Below are positions 36,401 to 42,800 of a stretch of 64,000 nucleotides of DNA, one piece after another. The position numbers were made by a program, and so were the translations under genes. How positions within the stretch are numbered: position 1 is the first letter of the stretch; the number at the start of each line of letters is the position of its first letter. Location: contig CM076945.1 in assembly GCA_039566865.1 (NCBI GenBank), forward strand, positions 5,259,501 to 5,323,500, read 5' to 3'. The notes below the pieces were generated by a model that worked only from the letters and a program-made list of their open reading frames with translations, was not told the origin of the DNA and did not search any database. This stretch comes from Aurelia coerulea. Its lineage: Eukaryota; Cnidaria; Scyphozoa; Semaeostomeae; Ulmaridae.

Positions 36401-37908
36401 TCACCTTGGCAGACCTCAAGGTACTTGTTAAAGAATTTCAAAGACATGTCATTTCTTGTGAGGGATCATCAGCAAATGATTTTTGCTGATTTTCGACCTT
36501 GTTCTGTTACACAATTTTGTCCATTTTGGGGGAGGGGGTCTCACCTGAATCCGTAAAGATTGTAATTTTGGGGATGAAAATCCTGATAAGATATCTTTAT
36601 ACAAAAGTTGCTATATCTAAATAAAGAATTTAAGGTTGTAAAAAGCTGCTTTCATCGCATTTGCATCTACACTTTGATGATTTACATTACTTATAATCAC
36701 CTTTCTAGTAAACTTGGTAAGTGGTTGGGTTGACAGCTAGAAAATACATGGAAATAATGGAAGGTATTTGCCGGCTTTGGCAACTTTTACCAGAGGCAAA
36801 AAAGTGTGTCCGTTAAGTAAGGGGAGGGGTTGATCTTTGCAGACAAAATCTGTTTATGGGGACGAAAAAAATCTTTTGTCAATGACCCCTAATGGCCCTG
36901 AGGAATTCTTATGTTTTACTCGTGATCTCTTTCTCAAGAACTATTTGCCAAATACCCATCAGACTTAACAACATGTGCACTGATGCTTAAAAAAAATTTA
37001 GCCTCTATCGTTTACTGCAAAATAACATAAACATCTGAAGTATTCTACTGCTTTGCTTTTGGGTTCCTTTTGTGCAGCAAGTCACACTCTAAAGGAGGGT
37101 CTCAAGCTCTCAACGCTCCCGCAAATGGCCAGAGCTTGGCTGGAGCTTGGCCGGAGCTGGGCTAAAGCAACAGGCTGGAGCCTTTGGCCCTTTTTGTATC
37201 TTTTCCCCAGCTCCAGCCAGCTCCGGCCATTCAATAGAGAAATGTGAACTGTAAGATATCTTTTTAATAACTGCTAGAACAAAATTTGGAAGTAATTAGT
37301 GTGGTATCATTAATAATAGGCTTTAGTCCCACATAGACTTTTGTTTCCCACCATATTAAAATTCATTCCAGCCAATACCCTTTATACATTTTTTTTCACT
37401 GCTCCGGCCAGGCTCCGGCGTCTCGGCAATGTCGTCCTCACTCTAATCAGGTGTGCATTAGTATGGCACTTGCGCACCGGAGATTTTCAATAGGCAATTC
37501 AAATCAGACAATGGAGAACAAAATAAATTTCTCCATACTCTGCAGACTTGACTTGACTCTAATTGGCACAATCTTGCATATTTTTGCATGGAATTATTGA
37601 AAAGGTCTGTATGCTTTCCATATGAAACAAAGAAATAGTATGGCTTTGCTTCTGTGTATGCTGCCTCTTCTTCCTGTTGTTTATTTTGTTTGTTTGTTTG
37701 TCCTGTTATTGTTTGGTGTCGTCCGCAAAGCAAGAGTGTCTTTCCTCGCTCGACACTTTAAACAACAACAAGGTCTAAAACAACAAGCCTAATCCTTACC
37801 AAGCAAAGTCTTCAAGGCACGAAAACGAGTGTGAGTATCTCTGCGAGGATCGATAAATCTCGAATTCGCCCTCTTGACATCATGGCTTCCTCTTCTGCTG
37901 TGAAACAT
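3309..37908 (-). CDS. RALGAPA: Ral GTPase-activating protein subunit alpha, 29 exons, 3' end outside window
   Basis: Ortholog of vertebrate RALGAPA1/2, the catalytic alpha subunit that pairs with RALGAPB and switches off RalA/RalB by stimulating GTP hydrolysis. Exons found, in transcript order, each with GT/AG borders: 37908-37800, 34766-34656, 34151-34102, 32294-32237, 31531-31488, 30891-30645, 29462-29341, 28897-28759, 28087-27765, 27162-27091, 25707-25429, 24784-24711, 23333-23222, 22102-21980, 20859-20457, 19210-18938, 18708-18458, 17536-17212, 16089-15803, 11590-11492, 10620-10459, 9342-9217, 8086-7952, 7004-6946, 6324-6216, 5407-5297, 4456-4376, 4132-4013, 3492-3309. Phases match throughout, giving about 1,529 codons. 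Family landmarks recalled from the human protein appear in order: the N-terminal SHDVKRAN segment, [21 protein letters not shown], the IPPL block and AYKLMC. The human protein is about 2,036 residues, so the C-terminal RapGAP domain (roughly the last 500 residues) is missing here only because the window ends. Confidence 0.92.
4013..4132 (-). CDS. RALGAPA: RALGAPA exon 28
   Basis: A 120-nt exon, acceptor CTTTCTAG, donor GTAACT. It encodes [20 protein letters not shown], matching human [23 protein letters not shown]. Confidence 0.9.
4376..4456 (-). CDS. RALGAPA: RALGAPA exon 27
   Basis: An 81-nt exon, acceptor GTTTTAG, donor GTAAGA. It encodes [20 protein letters not shown] and a short serine run. 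It is supported by splice sites and phase more than by sequence similarity. Confidence 0.8.
5297..5407 (-). CDS. RALGAPA: RALGAPA exon 26
   Basis: A 111-nt exon, acceptor TTTCTAG, donor GTAACT. It encodes [20 protein letters not shown], then LLPLKLLE, in the position of human [20 protein letters not shown]. Confidence 0.86.
5753..6067. mobile_element. TTAA-flanked MITE, family A
   Basis: A 315-bp element with inverted ends AGGGGCTCCGTCGTCAAA, flanked by TTAA at 5749-5752 and 6068-6071. A second, reversed copy is at 32448-32759. Confidence 0.8.
6216..6324 (-). CDS. RALGAPA: RALGAPA exon 25
   Basis: A 109-nt exon, acceptor CATTGTAG, donor GTAAGT. It encodes [20 protein letters not shown], then LCVILASLC, matching human CVALCSLGIWICEELVHES and LNVICVSLK. 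Confidence 0.88.
6946..7004 (-). CDS. RALGAPA: RALGAPA exon 24
   Basis: A 59-nt exon, acceptor TTGTACAG, donor GTAAGA. It encodes [20 protein letters not shown], matching human [22 protein letters not shown]. Confidence 0.87.
7326..7921. mobile_element. Long foldback element with TA flanks
   Basis: The two arms, each well over 200 bp, are inverted copies starting CAGGGTGTCCCAAAAAAATT. TA lies immediately outside both ends (7324-7325, 7922-7923), as for Tc1/mariner-type insertions. The loop around 7600-7660 is short. No transposase is present. It lies in the intron between RALGAPA exons 23 and 24. Confidence 0.8.
7952..8086 (-). CDS. RALGAPA: RALGAPA exon 23
   Basis: A 135-nt exon, acceptor GTTCTAG, donor GTATGT. 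It encodes [20 protein letters not shown], matching human [20 protein letters not shown]. A foldback transposon ends about 30 bp downstream of the donor. Confidence 0.9.
8380..9039. other. Intronic stretch between RALGAPA exons 22 and 23
   Basis: Holds a short (CA)n run at about 8420 and AT-rich sequence. I see no gene or recognisable element in it. Confidence 0.5.
9040..9167 (+). mobile_element. LINE/SINE 3' tail ending in (GAT)n
   Basis: The segment TTGTAAATAAGTAGGCCTTT ... TTTGTAAATAAATAAATGAT ends in a run of GAT triplets, like the 3' end of the reverse-transcriptase fragment at 59547-60075. Confidence 0.5.
9217..9342 (-). CDS. RALGAPA: RALGAPA exon 22
   Basis: A 126-nt exon, acceptor TCTTCCAG, donor GTTTGT. 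It encodes [20 protein letters not shown], then [12 protein letters not shown], matching human [33 protein letters not shown]. Confidence 0.91.
9450..9760. mobile_element. TTAA-flanked MITE, family B
   Basis: A 311-bp element with inverted ends AGGTAATGTGTCCATGTAAG, flanked by TTAA at 9446-9449 and 9761-9764. Confidence 0.8.
9935..10085. mobile_element. Small MITE, ends AATAGACGATTCCG
   Basis: A 151-bp inverted repeat with ends AATAGACGATTCCG and inner arms GACCAAGATGC / GCATCTTGGTC. Confidence 0.7.
10459..10620 (-). CDS. RALGAPA: RALGAPA exon 21
   Basis: A 162-nt exon, acceptor CATTTCAG, donor GTGAGA. It contains [20 protein letters not shown], then [12 protein letters not shown], matching human [20 protein letters not shown] and LTHFYNIMHCGL. 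Confidence 0.92.
11129..11317. mobile_element. MITE, ends CAATAGACCTTTTAGCTATT, copy 1
   Basis: Inverted ends surround a core with AACGCTCGATCCAGGCTCTT. A second copy in the same orientation is at 22902-23089; a diverged relative appears near 1980-2025. Confidence 0.75.
11492..11590 (-). CDS. RALGAPA: RALGAPA exon 20
   Basis: A 99-nt exon, acceptor TGTCTTAG, donor GTGGGT. It encodes [20 protein letters not shown], then [13 protein letters not shown], matching human [33 protein letters not shown]. Confidence 0.9.
12755..13181. mobile_element. MITE of the TAAGAAAC family, copy 1
   Basis: Inverted ends TACACGTTTTTTTTTTATAA and its complement, with repeated internal AGTTTCTTA motifs. A related element is at 60534-60925 and a fragment is near 38497-38570. 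Confidence 0.7.
14761..15166. mobile_element. Foldback element containing tRNA-like sequence, 12-bp flanking repeats
   Basis: Flanked by the direct repeat CGTATAAACATG (14749-14760 and 15167-15178). Inside, about 70 bp at 14765-14850 is repeated inverted at 14975-15057. The loop holds a 72-nt tRNA-like sequence on the minus strand, and a second tRNA head lies on the plus strand at 15139-15166. Confidence 0.7.
14855..14926 (-). tRNA. tRNA-like pseudogene inside a foldback element
   Basis: 72 nt, starting GCCACTG with A-box TGGTCTAGTGG and B-box GGTTCGTTTCC. Acceptor arm mostly pairs; anticodon stem CTTGC/GCAAG is perfect with loop CCGGAAA. The T stem has two mismatches and position 33 is C instead of T. 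It is therefore probably a tRNA-derived repeat and not a working tRNA. Confidence 0.5.
15343..15924 (-). repeat. Three tandem 194-bp copies of RALGAPA exon 19 tail plus donor
   Basis: Units 15343-15536, 15537-15730 and 15731-15924. The last contains the real exon end at 15803. Each contains about 120 bp of exon 19 coding sequence, its GTAATT donor, and start of the intron. Copies differ by only a few bases. Confidence 0.9.
15803..16089 (-). CDS. RALGAPA: RALGAPA exon 19 (conserved core resumes)
   Basis: A 287-nt exon, acceptor ATTCACAG, donor GTAATT. It ends [20 protein letters not shown], then [20 protein letters not shown] and HLIDIW, matching human [27 protein letters not shown]...IHAQVFDYLCELW. 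Its last part and donor are copied twice more in the downstream intron (15343-15730). Confidence 0.93.
16416..16656 (+). mobile_element. tRNA-derived SINE, copy 1
   Basis: Starts with A-box-like GTGGCCGAGCGG and B-box-like GGTCAAACTCC, of the Leu/Ser tRNA type. It continues with CGCCGTCCTTCGGAAGGGAC and a shared tail ending AAATTACTGAAAAAAA. It closely matches 18185-18418. Confidence 0.8.
17212..17536 (-). CDS. RALGAPA: RALGAPA exon 18 (disordered linker)
   Basis: A 325-nt exon, acceptor TGCAACAG, donor GTAAGT. It contains [20 protein letters not shown], similar in style to the human SDLISSDSHSDSFSAF linker, and ends VRFAFG in phase 1. Confidence 0.84.
18185..18418 (+). mobile_element. tRNA-derived SINE, copy 2
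   Basis: Same family and orientation as 16416-16656, with GTGGCCGAGTGG, GGTCAAACTCC and tail AAATTACTGAAAAAAA. Confidence 0.8.
18458..18708 (-). CDS. RALGAPA: RALGAPA exon 17 (disordered linker)
   Basis: A 251-nt exon, acceptor CTTTTAG, donor GTAAGC. It is serine-rich, containing [21 protein letters not shown] tRNA-type SINE ends about 40 bp past its donor. Confidence 0.83.
18938..19210 (-). CDS. RALGAPA: RALGAPA exon 16 (disordered linker)
   Basis: A 273-nt exon, acceptor ATTATAG, donor GTAGTG. The peptide is rich in Ala, Glu and Ser ([20 protein letters not shown], then an acidic run). No similarity to the human linker is expected; it is included because both splice sites and both phases fit. 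Confidence 0.82.
19582..19946. mobile_element. TTAA-flanked MITE, family C
   Basis: A 365-bp element with inverted GACCTGAAGCGAA near the ends, flanked by TTAA at 19578-19581 and 19947-19950. Confidence 0.7.
20457..20859 (-). CDS. RALGAPA: RALGAPA exon 15
   Basis: A 403-nt exon, acceptor CCTCCAG, donor GTAAGG. It contains [20 protein letters not shown], then [14 protein letters not shown] and [10 protein letters not shown], matching human [20 protein letters not shown] and KSFSRGWSR. After this a low-complexity, serine/acid-rich linker begins and runs to exon 19, as in the vertebrate proteins. Confidence 0.92.
21172..21589. mobile_element. Poly-G-ended MITE, copy 1
   Basis: Inverted ends CCCGGGGGGG...GTACT and AGTACCTCCCCCGGG. 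Flanked by ATTAGGGT and ATAAGGGT, an 8-bp duplication with one mismatch. Internal CAGGACAGGGT motifs occur. Confidence 0.75.
21980..22102 (-). CDS. RALGAPA: RALGAPA exon 14
   Basis: A 123-nt exon, acceptor CATTGTAG, donor GTGAGT. It encodes [20 protein letters not shown] followed by [20 protein letters not shown], matching human [40 protein letters not shown]. Confidence 0.91.
22902..23089. mobile_element. MITE, ends CAATAGACCTTTTAGCTATT, copy 2
   Basis: Shares the core AACGCTCGATCCAGGCTCTT and ends with the copy at 11129-11317. It lies in the intron between RALGAPA exons 13 and 14. Confidence 0.75.
23222..23333 (-). CDS. RALGAPA: RALGAPA exon 13
   Basis: A 112-nt exon, acceptor CTTTCAG, donor GTAATG. 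It encodes [20 protein letters not shown], then [13 protein letters not shown], parallel to human EQMLLVLLRVTESVL and LAGRLAGPLFQ. Confidence 0.9.
23424..23743. mobile_element. Poly-G-ended MITE, copy 2, with perfect 8-bp duplication
   Basis: Inverted ends CCCGGGGGGGGGGTACTT and AGTACCCC...GGG. AAGTTACA is duplicated exactly at 23416-23423 and 23744-23751. An 8-bp duplication is typical of hAT-type transposition. Confidence 0.85.
23885..24570 (-). mobile_element. Broken non-LTR reverse transcriptase fragment
   Basis: Two minus-strand frames in order: [20 protein letters not shown], then [20 protein letters not shown] (24285-24551), and after frameshifts [15 protein letters not shown] and [14 protein letters not shown] (23905-24102). 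These are the usual C-terminal motifs of LINE reverse transcriptases. It lies in the intron between RALGAPA exons 12 and 13, in the same sense. Confidence 0.75.
24711..24784 (-). CDS. RALGAPA: RALGAPA exon 12
   Basis: A 74-nt exon, acceptor ATATCAG, donor GTAAGA. It encodes [20 protein letters not shown] then DEQTW, matching human [24 protein letters not shown]. The tryptophan codon is split across the intron. Confidence 0.88.
25429..25707 (-). CDS. RALGAPA: RALGAPA exon 11
   Basis: A 279-nt exon, acceptor ACCAACAG, donor GTAATT. It starts PTERPIFMQ (human EEKPLFMQ) and ends [20 protein letters not shown] then VFF, matching human [22 protein letters not shown]. Confidence 0.9.
25811..26206. 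mobile_element. TTAA-flanked MITE, family D
   Basis: A 396-bp element with inverted ends AGGACAAGCCCGGGG / CCCCGGACTTGTCCT, flanked by TTAA at 25807-25810 and 26207-26210. Confidence 0.8.
26447..26608 (+). repeat. Polypurine tract
   Basis: About 160 bp consisting almost only of G and A on the plus strand (GGAAGG, AAGGGAAAG repeats), in the intron between RALGAPA exons 10 and 11. Confidence 0.8.
27091..27162 (-). CDS. RALGAPA: RALGAPA exon 10
   Basis: A 72-nt exon, acceptor TGTTACAG, donor GTAAAT. It encodes [20 protein letters not shown] then EWFK, matching human [22 protein letters not shown]. Confidence 0.89.
27249..27335. mobile_element. Tiny MITE, ends TAGCCTGCGTGCAG
   Basis: An 87-bp inverted repeat: TAGCCTGCGTGCAGA...GCGACTG against CAGTCG...TCTGCACGCAGGCTA. 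The same arm sequence forms the hairpin at 44182-44222. Confidence 0.7.
27340..27511. mobile_element. MITE, ends CAGTGGC(T/G)GACACTT
   Basis: A 172-bp element with inverted ends and internal C-rich runs, flanked by GCTACAAT and GTTACAAT (7 of 8 match). The end CAGTGGCGGA also appears at 16127. Confidence 0.6.
27765..28087 (-). CDS. RALGAPA: RALGAPA exon 9
   Basis: A 323-nt exon, acceptor TTTTCAG, donor GTAAAT. It contains [14 protein letters not shown] (human IRWLVSFWLEP), an acidic/serine-rich linker, then [20 protein letters not shown] and EVFRQ, matching human [22 protein letters not shown]. Confidence 0.9.
28425..28706 (-). mobile_element. LINE reverse transcriptase tail fragment
   Basis: Minus-strand frame with [16 protein letters not shown], then [20 protein letters not shown] and [12 protein letters not shown], the same C-terminal pattern as in the fragments at 44817-45152 and 59547-59984. 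Confidence 0.7.
28759..28897 (-). CDS. RALGAPA: RALGAPA exon 8
   Basis: A 139-nt exon with acceptor TTTTTCAG and donor GTAAGC. It encodes [20 protein letters not shown] then FYLPHVF, matching human [27 protein letters not shown]. A 30-bp minisatellite lies only about 24 bp upstream of the acceptor. Confidence 0.9.
28921..29130. repeat. 30-bp minisatellite, seven units
   Basis: Seven units of exactly 30 bp built on ATGAAAAATAACAA(C/T)AA; the last five alternate AAAATT and ACAAT forms, a 60-bp higher order. It ends about 24 bp upstream (in transcript sense) of the acceptor of RALGAPA exon 8. Confidence 0.9.
29341..29462 (-). CDS. RALGAPA: RALGAPA exon 7
   Basis: A 122-nt exon with donor GTAAGC. 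A proline-rich stretch ([17 protein letters not shown]) is followed by [14 protein letters not shown], matching the position of human SYFLEALLKYIVIQVK. Confidence 0.85.
29694..29978. mobile_element. Poly-G-ended MITE, copy 3
   Basis: Ends GGGGGGGGGGTACAT and ATGTACCCCCCCCCC. The interior has GGGTATGTGCCGCCCATATG matched in inverted form near 29925. No clear flanking duplication was found. Confidence 0.65.
30645..30891 (-). CDS. RALGAPA: RALGAPA exon 6
   Basis: A 247-nt exon, acceptor CATTTAG, donor GTAAAA. It begins [20 protein letters not shown] (human IRREGVRLFLLWLQALQNN) and continues through IVPGFPNP into a serine-rich, less conserved stretch. Confidence 0.87.
31066..31182. mobile_element. 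Small MITE, ends GTCCTCGAATAAGC
   Basis: A 117-bp inverted repeat with ends GTCCTCGAATAAGC and further AATAAGCC motifs inside. Confidence 0.65.
31488..31531 (-). CDS. RALGAPA: RALGAPA exon 5
   Basis: A 44-nt exon, acceptor CTTATAG, donor GTAAGT. It encodes [15 protein letters not shown], parallel to human GLILKKLLHTGNSLK. Confidence 0.86.
32237..32294 (-). CDS. RALGAPA: RALGAPA exon 4
   Basis: A 58-nt exon with acceptor TTTTTAG and donor GTACGC. It encodes [19 protein letters not shown], parallel to human KILQLLPERIHQRWQFHSI. Confidence 0.88.
32448..32759. mobile_element. TTAA-flanked MITE, family A, second copy
   Basis: About 312 bp, the reverse-orientation relative of 5753-6067. TTAA at 32444-32447; right flank is GTAA, one base changed. 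Confidence 0.8.
32760..34101. other. AT-rich intron sequence between RALGAPA exons 3 and 4
   Basis: No gene or clear element recognised. 33180-33440 is strongly A+T-rich with ATAATATGATATAATATAAT. Confidence 0.5.
34102..34151 (-). CDS. RALGAPA: RALGAPA exon 3
   Basis: A 50-nt exon with acceptor TTGTATAG and donor GTATTTG. It encodes [17 protein letters not shown], close to human GHKSQREELDAILFIFE. It is too short to appear as an ORF; it was found by phase and homology. Confidence 0.87.
34656..34766 (-). CDS. RALGAPA: RALGAPA exon 2
   Basis: Acceptor CCCACAG, donor GTAATA. Encodes [20 protein letters not shown] then YIFYEEF, matching the human [21 protein letters not shown] block. Confidence 0.88.
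34767..37799. other. First intron of RALGAPA
   Basis: Holds the TTAA-flanked element at 35217-35712 and a GC-richer stretch at 37080-37220 with repeated GGAGCT/AGCTCC motifs in both orientations. No other gene signal is seen. Confidence 0.6.
35217..35712. mobile_element. TTAA-flanked MITE, family E
   Basis: A 496-bp element with inverted ends AGGCATTGAGTCATGGTA, flanked by TTAA at 35213-35216 and 35713-35716. Confidence 0.8.
37800..37908 (-). CDS. RALGAPA: RALGAPA exon 1 with start codon
   Basis: ATG at 37908-37906 opens a frame beginning [18 protein letters not shown], which parallels the human N-terminus (MFSKKPHGDVKK...). Donor GTAAGG follows at 37799. It ends in phase 1. The start is chosen because of the N-terminal similarity. 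Confidence 0.88.
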
Positions 37909-39656
37909 CGTTGCTCATTCAAGATAGGCCAGGCCATGTATCCACGTCAAAATCCAAGTCATTTCAGTGTTGCGTCGATGATTAAAGTAGAATAGCGTTC
38001 TTCAGTGAGTGAGGAATTCTTCAACAGTTGTTTTATAGTGATGTATGAAGGAATTATTGCTTTACTGTCATGAGTTTCTATCATGCGGCAAGCTAGCTGA
38101 CACCCTCCTTCCCGTCCGCCATTTTCCACTGTACATGTAATTTGAGCTGGTCACTGCGCAAGCGCAACTATCCTTCCTGGTACAATTATTGTTTCTCATT
38201 GTTTTGTTTCGTTTTGTTTCGTTTTGTTTGTTACTATCTGTAATCAACGCAGTAAAAGGAAATCTCTGGAATCTCAAGAAATCAGTTTATCCATAAAGGA
38301 ATCTCGAAGGGCTAAAAGGACTATAAGAAACTAAGAATCTGGGCCCATGTCTGGGCCAGTGTACTAAAAATTGATCTGTGCTCTCCTGAACATTTCAAAA
38401 ACGAAGCATTTCCAATGTTTAGACATTACTCAGGTACTCAGGTACTTTTGGAGTAATATGATACAGGAAACAAGTGAGAATAAAGAAAGCATGCTGGAGT
38501 TTCTTAATTTTTGGCAATCTGAGAGTCTGAGTTTCTTATAAGCGGTTTCTTATGAAAAATATATACGCGTTGATGTGAGGGCCTGTGAGGGGTGCATATC
38601 CTGATGCTCAAATAATTTGCAACACCGAAATGCATCTCAATTGATGTGAGAAGTGTACAGAATATTTCCAACACCGAAATGCATCTGTTCAATACATCTG
38701 AAAGGTGCACGCGTAATAAAAAAAACCGAAAAACATCTTTTAAATAGGTGTGAGATTTGCAACATCAAAAAATATATATTCAATTATTTTGATACTAAAA
38801 TTGTCGATTGGTCGAAAATTTTAGTATCAAAATTATGGTTGAAAAAATGGTAAGTATCAAAATCTATTCAATGAATGATCAAGAGAATCGTGCAAATTAT
38901 GATAGCAGCGTGAAAATTGGTAGAGATGGACAGCTTGAAGCCCTGATACAGATACAGTAGAGTGTGGACAACACAAGCTGAATATTGTCCCAGTGCTTTT
39001 TTATACTAGGGTATTAGGCTATAGAGGGCAGTTTTTCAGCAGCAAAGCAATCTTTAGCAAGCCAAAGAGATTATACATTGAGCACTTATTGAGCTCTTGT
39101 AAATATTCCTCATAAAAATGTTTTCTGGCTTCCACAACAGAGACACGGTTCAGGCTGTAAATGACAAGGCACACTACTAAAAATTCATTTGAAATATTCC
39201 ATGATTTGAGAACATGTTATCCGTGTCATAAAACACTTTCATAAAGGTACAGCTAGCTGGCAAACGTGCCTTTTATAGCATCCAAAATTAGCAAAGATTA
39301 ATTTTTAGTGAGTCCAAAACTAAAAGGAATACAAGCATATAATTGTGGCTGAAGTCACTTGCTTGCATTCGAATTCTAGCCAATCAGATATCAGTATTTC
39401 CTGTTGACATAGATCAGTTACCCCACGCGAATACGGTTCGCCATGTGTCAAGCCAATTGGTTTTGCAGGGCTATTTTTATCAAAGGCTTATATATGCGTA
39501 GATTCCCTTCTACGTCAGTTTCAAAAGAGCAAAAATAAACAAAAACAGTCAAATGAGGCAAAAAAAGTGGATTTCTATCATTTAGTAAAGATTGTAAACC
39601 TTTTCCTAAATAGCTTTTTACTAAAATAACCTAAAGTAAAGGCGACATAGTAGAAT
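37909..39656. other. Intergenic region between Dicer stop and RALGAPA start
   Basis: 1.75 kb separating two genes transcribed in the same direction. It holds repeated GTTTTGTTTC (38197-38230), a TAAGAAAC-family fragment (38497-38570) and nothing else I recognise. The RALGAPA promoter should lie in its left part; no TATA box is obvious. Confidence 0.6.
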
Positions 39657-39846
39657 TTACGGTCCTTTCAATTTCATTAATGCCACTTGTGCAGCAGCAG
39701 CTCTTGCCATCTGCTTGTTTTTCCCTGTACCTTCAAATTTCTGTGATCTAACAGTCCAAGTACACTTCATCTTTCCATTATCAAGTTTCTCCCATCTACG
39801 GATATCAATAATATATTTTTCATTATCTACCACATATCCCAAAAAA
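39657..39846 (-). CDS. DICER: Dicer terminal exon: dsRNA-binding domain and stop
   Basis: A 190-nt exon, acceptor GGGTTTAG. After SFLGYVVDNEKYIIDIRRWE it ends KFEGTGKNKQMARAAAAQVA then LMKLKGP and TAA. The GxGxxKxxARxxAAxxAL pattern is the C-terminal half of a dsRBD, in the place of human [24 protein letters not shown]. Confidence 0.9.
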
Positions 39847-42800
39847 CTAAACCCATTGAAAAATTCAACATACCTCGATTACCAACAAAATTACAAAATG
39901 TTCTCTTTTATATCTTTTCTCGATGATCCAAATATATTTAAAGATGATAATTGTTTGCATAATATTTAAACCGGGAGGGCGCATTGGGTTTCTTGACTAC
40001 ATGTATTACGCTCGTTGTTCTTGTGACAACTTGAGCACTCTGTGTATATCTTGAACCACATTCACCCATTAAATAGTAATTAAATGTATTTAAAGATGAT
40101 AAGATCTTTTTCCATGACTTGAAGGGTATAAATTGACAGCGCTAAAAACTCTAGTCTTGTCTAACTCTTTAAGTTTAAGCAACATCGTAAAATATTATCC
40201 ATGAAGACTGAAATGATAGTTTTTATTTCTTTTTGACATTTATGATCAAACAAGAGCTCAAACCAAGGGCGCCTACCGTGTAGGAAGTGTGTTTATTCCC
40301 AGTACTGTAGAGTAATTTGGTGTCCTGTGATCCAGTACAGAGAGTGTCCCAGGACAGAACTGTACCGTGACCCAGCAGTACACAGAGTCAGTCCTCTCAA
40401 GGTCAAGATGACGTATGAATAACTTTGTGGTTTCAAATTCCGGTGTTGATGTATTACGAAATCAACTGTTATGCGAGTTGGCCACAGGGAATCAGACAGC
40501 GTGATTTTTGATTGGACAACACTAACAGACGATAGAATTTGAAAATCCTTATACACAGATTAACAAGACTGGGTCACAGGACACCAATTACTCTGTGGAC
40601 TGGGTCACGGGTACAGTACTGGGAATAAACACACTTCCTACAAGGTAGGCATCCTTGCTCAAACTAGAGTTCTATTTTTGCATAACCAGGCAGCCCAAAA
40701 AGGATCTAGACCTGCTAATTTTAAAACCAATCACAAGATCAACTATAAGTGGAAAAAGTAATTTGGTCTTTGATCTACTTTTCAAAGAAACGGAAACTTA
40801 AAGATCGACCATGCAATAGAAACTCTGAGCACTCAAAATCTGATAATTTTAAGAAACTTTCAGTATTGGCTCAAATTCTTAATTACTTATTAAGATACTT
40901 TTATCATCAGCTTATAGGAATTTTATCAATGGTTTGAGAGCTATAGGCCTTCAAAAGCTTGAAACATTTTTCCGACTGATCTGGTAGTGTGTGTGCATAC
41001 CTTGCACAACTATGACTAGACTGATGACATTCGTCTAAGTTTTGCTCCATTGAATTGAATTGGTATTTACTGTTGTAGTCATAATTGTGCGAAAACAAGG
41101 ACTGATGTAATAAGTCTAACCTTGCACTTCCTGATGTACAACATTCACGAAGTTCTCGAACTGGGTTCAAGGGCACATTCACGACATAAGCATCTGTGGA
41201 GATGAAATCATACATTCGTCAGAAAAATCGAGCTGATGTATTTCTTTTTGAAATGGATTTTCTTTATACCGATATTTGGGAGAGTTTTTGCTAAATCTGC
41301 AAGAAGAATTTGATAAAACATTGCAAAGCACCACTTAGCTACTAATCAATGACTGCATTATGTCACAGCAAAAATGTCAAATATTCTTAAATTTCTTGCT
41401 TGAAAACGAGTAGGAAAAAGAATTTTTACCACTTGTCTCGAAGGTAGGAAATGGAATGTCTGTTTCCCATCGAAATTCCTTGTGAGAAATTGCATGGCAG
41501 AATTCCTTCCAAATTTGGACAAGATCATAAGCGTATGGGAAGAGAAAAACTAACGGGGCAGTCAGATTAGACAGCAAGTCAATTGTTTACCAACATCTTT
41601 GCCCAACTAAGGATGTAGATTTTGCCTGAAAAAGGCTTTCATTTTCATTTCATTCATTTCATTTCATTTCGGGCAATTGGAAAACAATTTCCAACGTTGG
41701 GGGAGCTGCCGCCTACCGGTCCCCTGGCTCGTATGCTTATGGACAAGATCGATGCAACTGTGGTTAGAGTAGAGTATGTTTCTTGTTTGGCAGATTGGAG
41801 ATTTTTGAAAAAGAATATGCCAACTACAATTCATCAGTCAATTGCTGCATCATTTCATTGGGCAGAAGATTCTTCAAACAAGACCATTTTGATTGAGGAG
41901 GCGGTCCCTCCTCAATTAAAGAATGGACTAAATAATACAAACTATCAACCTATCAACACTCACCTATCAATGGTTGCATCATTGGGCAGAAGATTCTTCA
42001 AACAAGACCATTTTGATTGAGGGGGACGGTCCCTCCTCAATTGCAGAATAGATTAAATAATACAAACTATCAACCTATCAACACTCACCTATCAACGGTT
42101 GCATTATTGGGTAGAAGACTCTCCAAACTTGAACAAGATCTAGGCCACTGTCAAGAAACACAGCACCAGCTAACGACTCAAAGATGTCCCCGAGTGCTTT
42201 TGGTGCATTGACAACTTCGTCATCGTCTCCATTTATTCGAATGATGAATGGATTCTGAAATATCAAGTTTAAACAGAAATTATTTTAGGAGCTACGGAAT
42301 CAGAACAACATTGCATTATGAAATCAAGGAAGCTAAACCGCAGGAAATGATAGAGCAACTCTAAAAATTCTGATACGGTTGAAGAAAGGCGAAGTCAGAC
42401 GACCTCTTTACAATTGTACTCTTCGAAGCATAAAATCACCTATCTCATGTTTAAATCAAGAGTGATAGAACCAAAGATGTCAGATATCAAAAATGTCAAT
42501 GGTTAGGCGTTAGAGTATCGGACACTTTCTTTGGGTTTTAGAAAAGGTAAGGCAGCATTTGGCATGCTAGATTGTCAGTGAAGACTTGCTACTGCATAGA
42601 CGTGACATGTATCGATAAAACACTGCATTTTCCCTTTATTTCCAAACAAAATGGAGAAGCATGCATCATCGCACCAGTGTTATCCTGGAGTCTTTCATCT
42701 CTGAGGTATTAAGACTTATTGTTTGCTTGCTTGGTTTCTCAACTTGCGCTTTGAAAAAATTTTGCTTGGTATTATCAGCGAGGCTTTCCTAGGATTCGAA

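Noticed and set aside
41377..41577. Possible extra Dicer exon (frame with YDLVQIWKEF and a GTAAAA donor)
   Set aside because: It lacks the GDIFESLAG motif and a good acceptor, and splice phases already connect the flanking exons. Treated as an old duplicated exon fragment.
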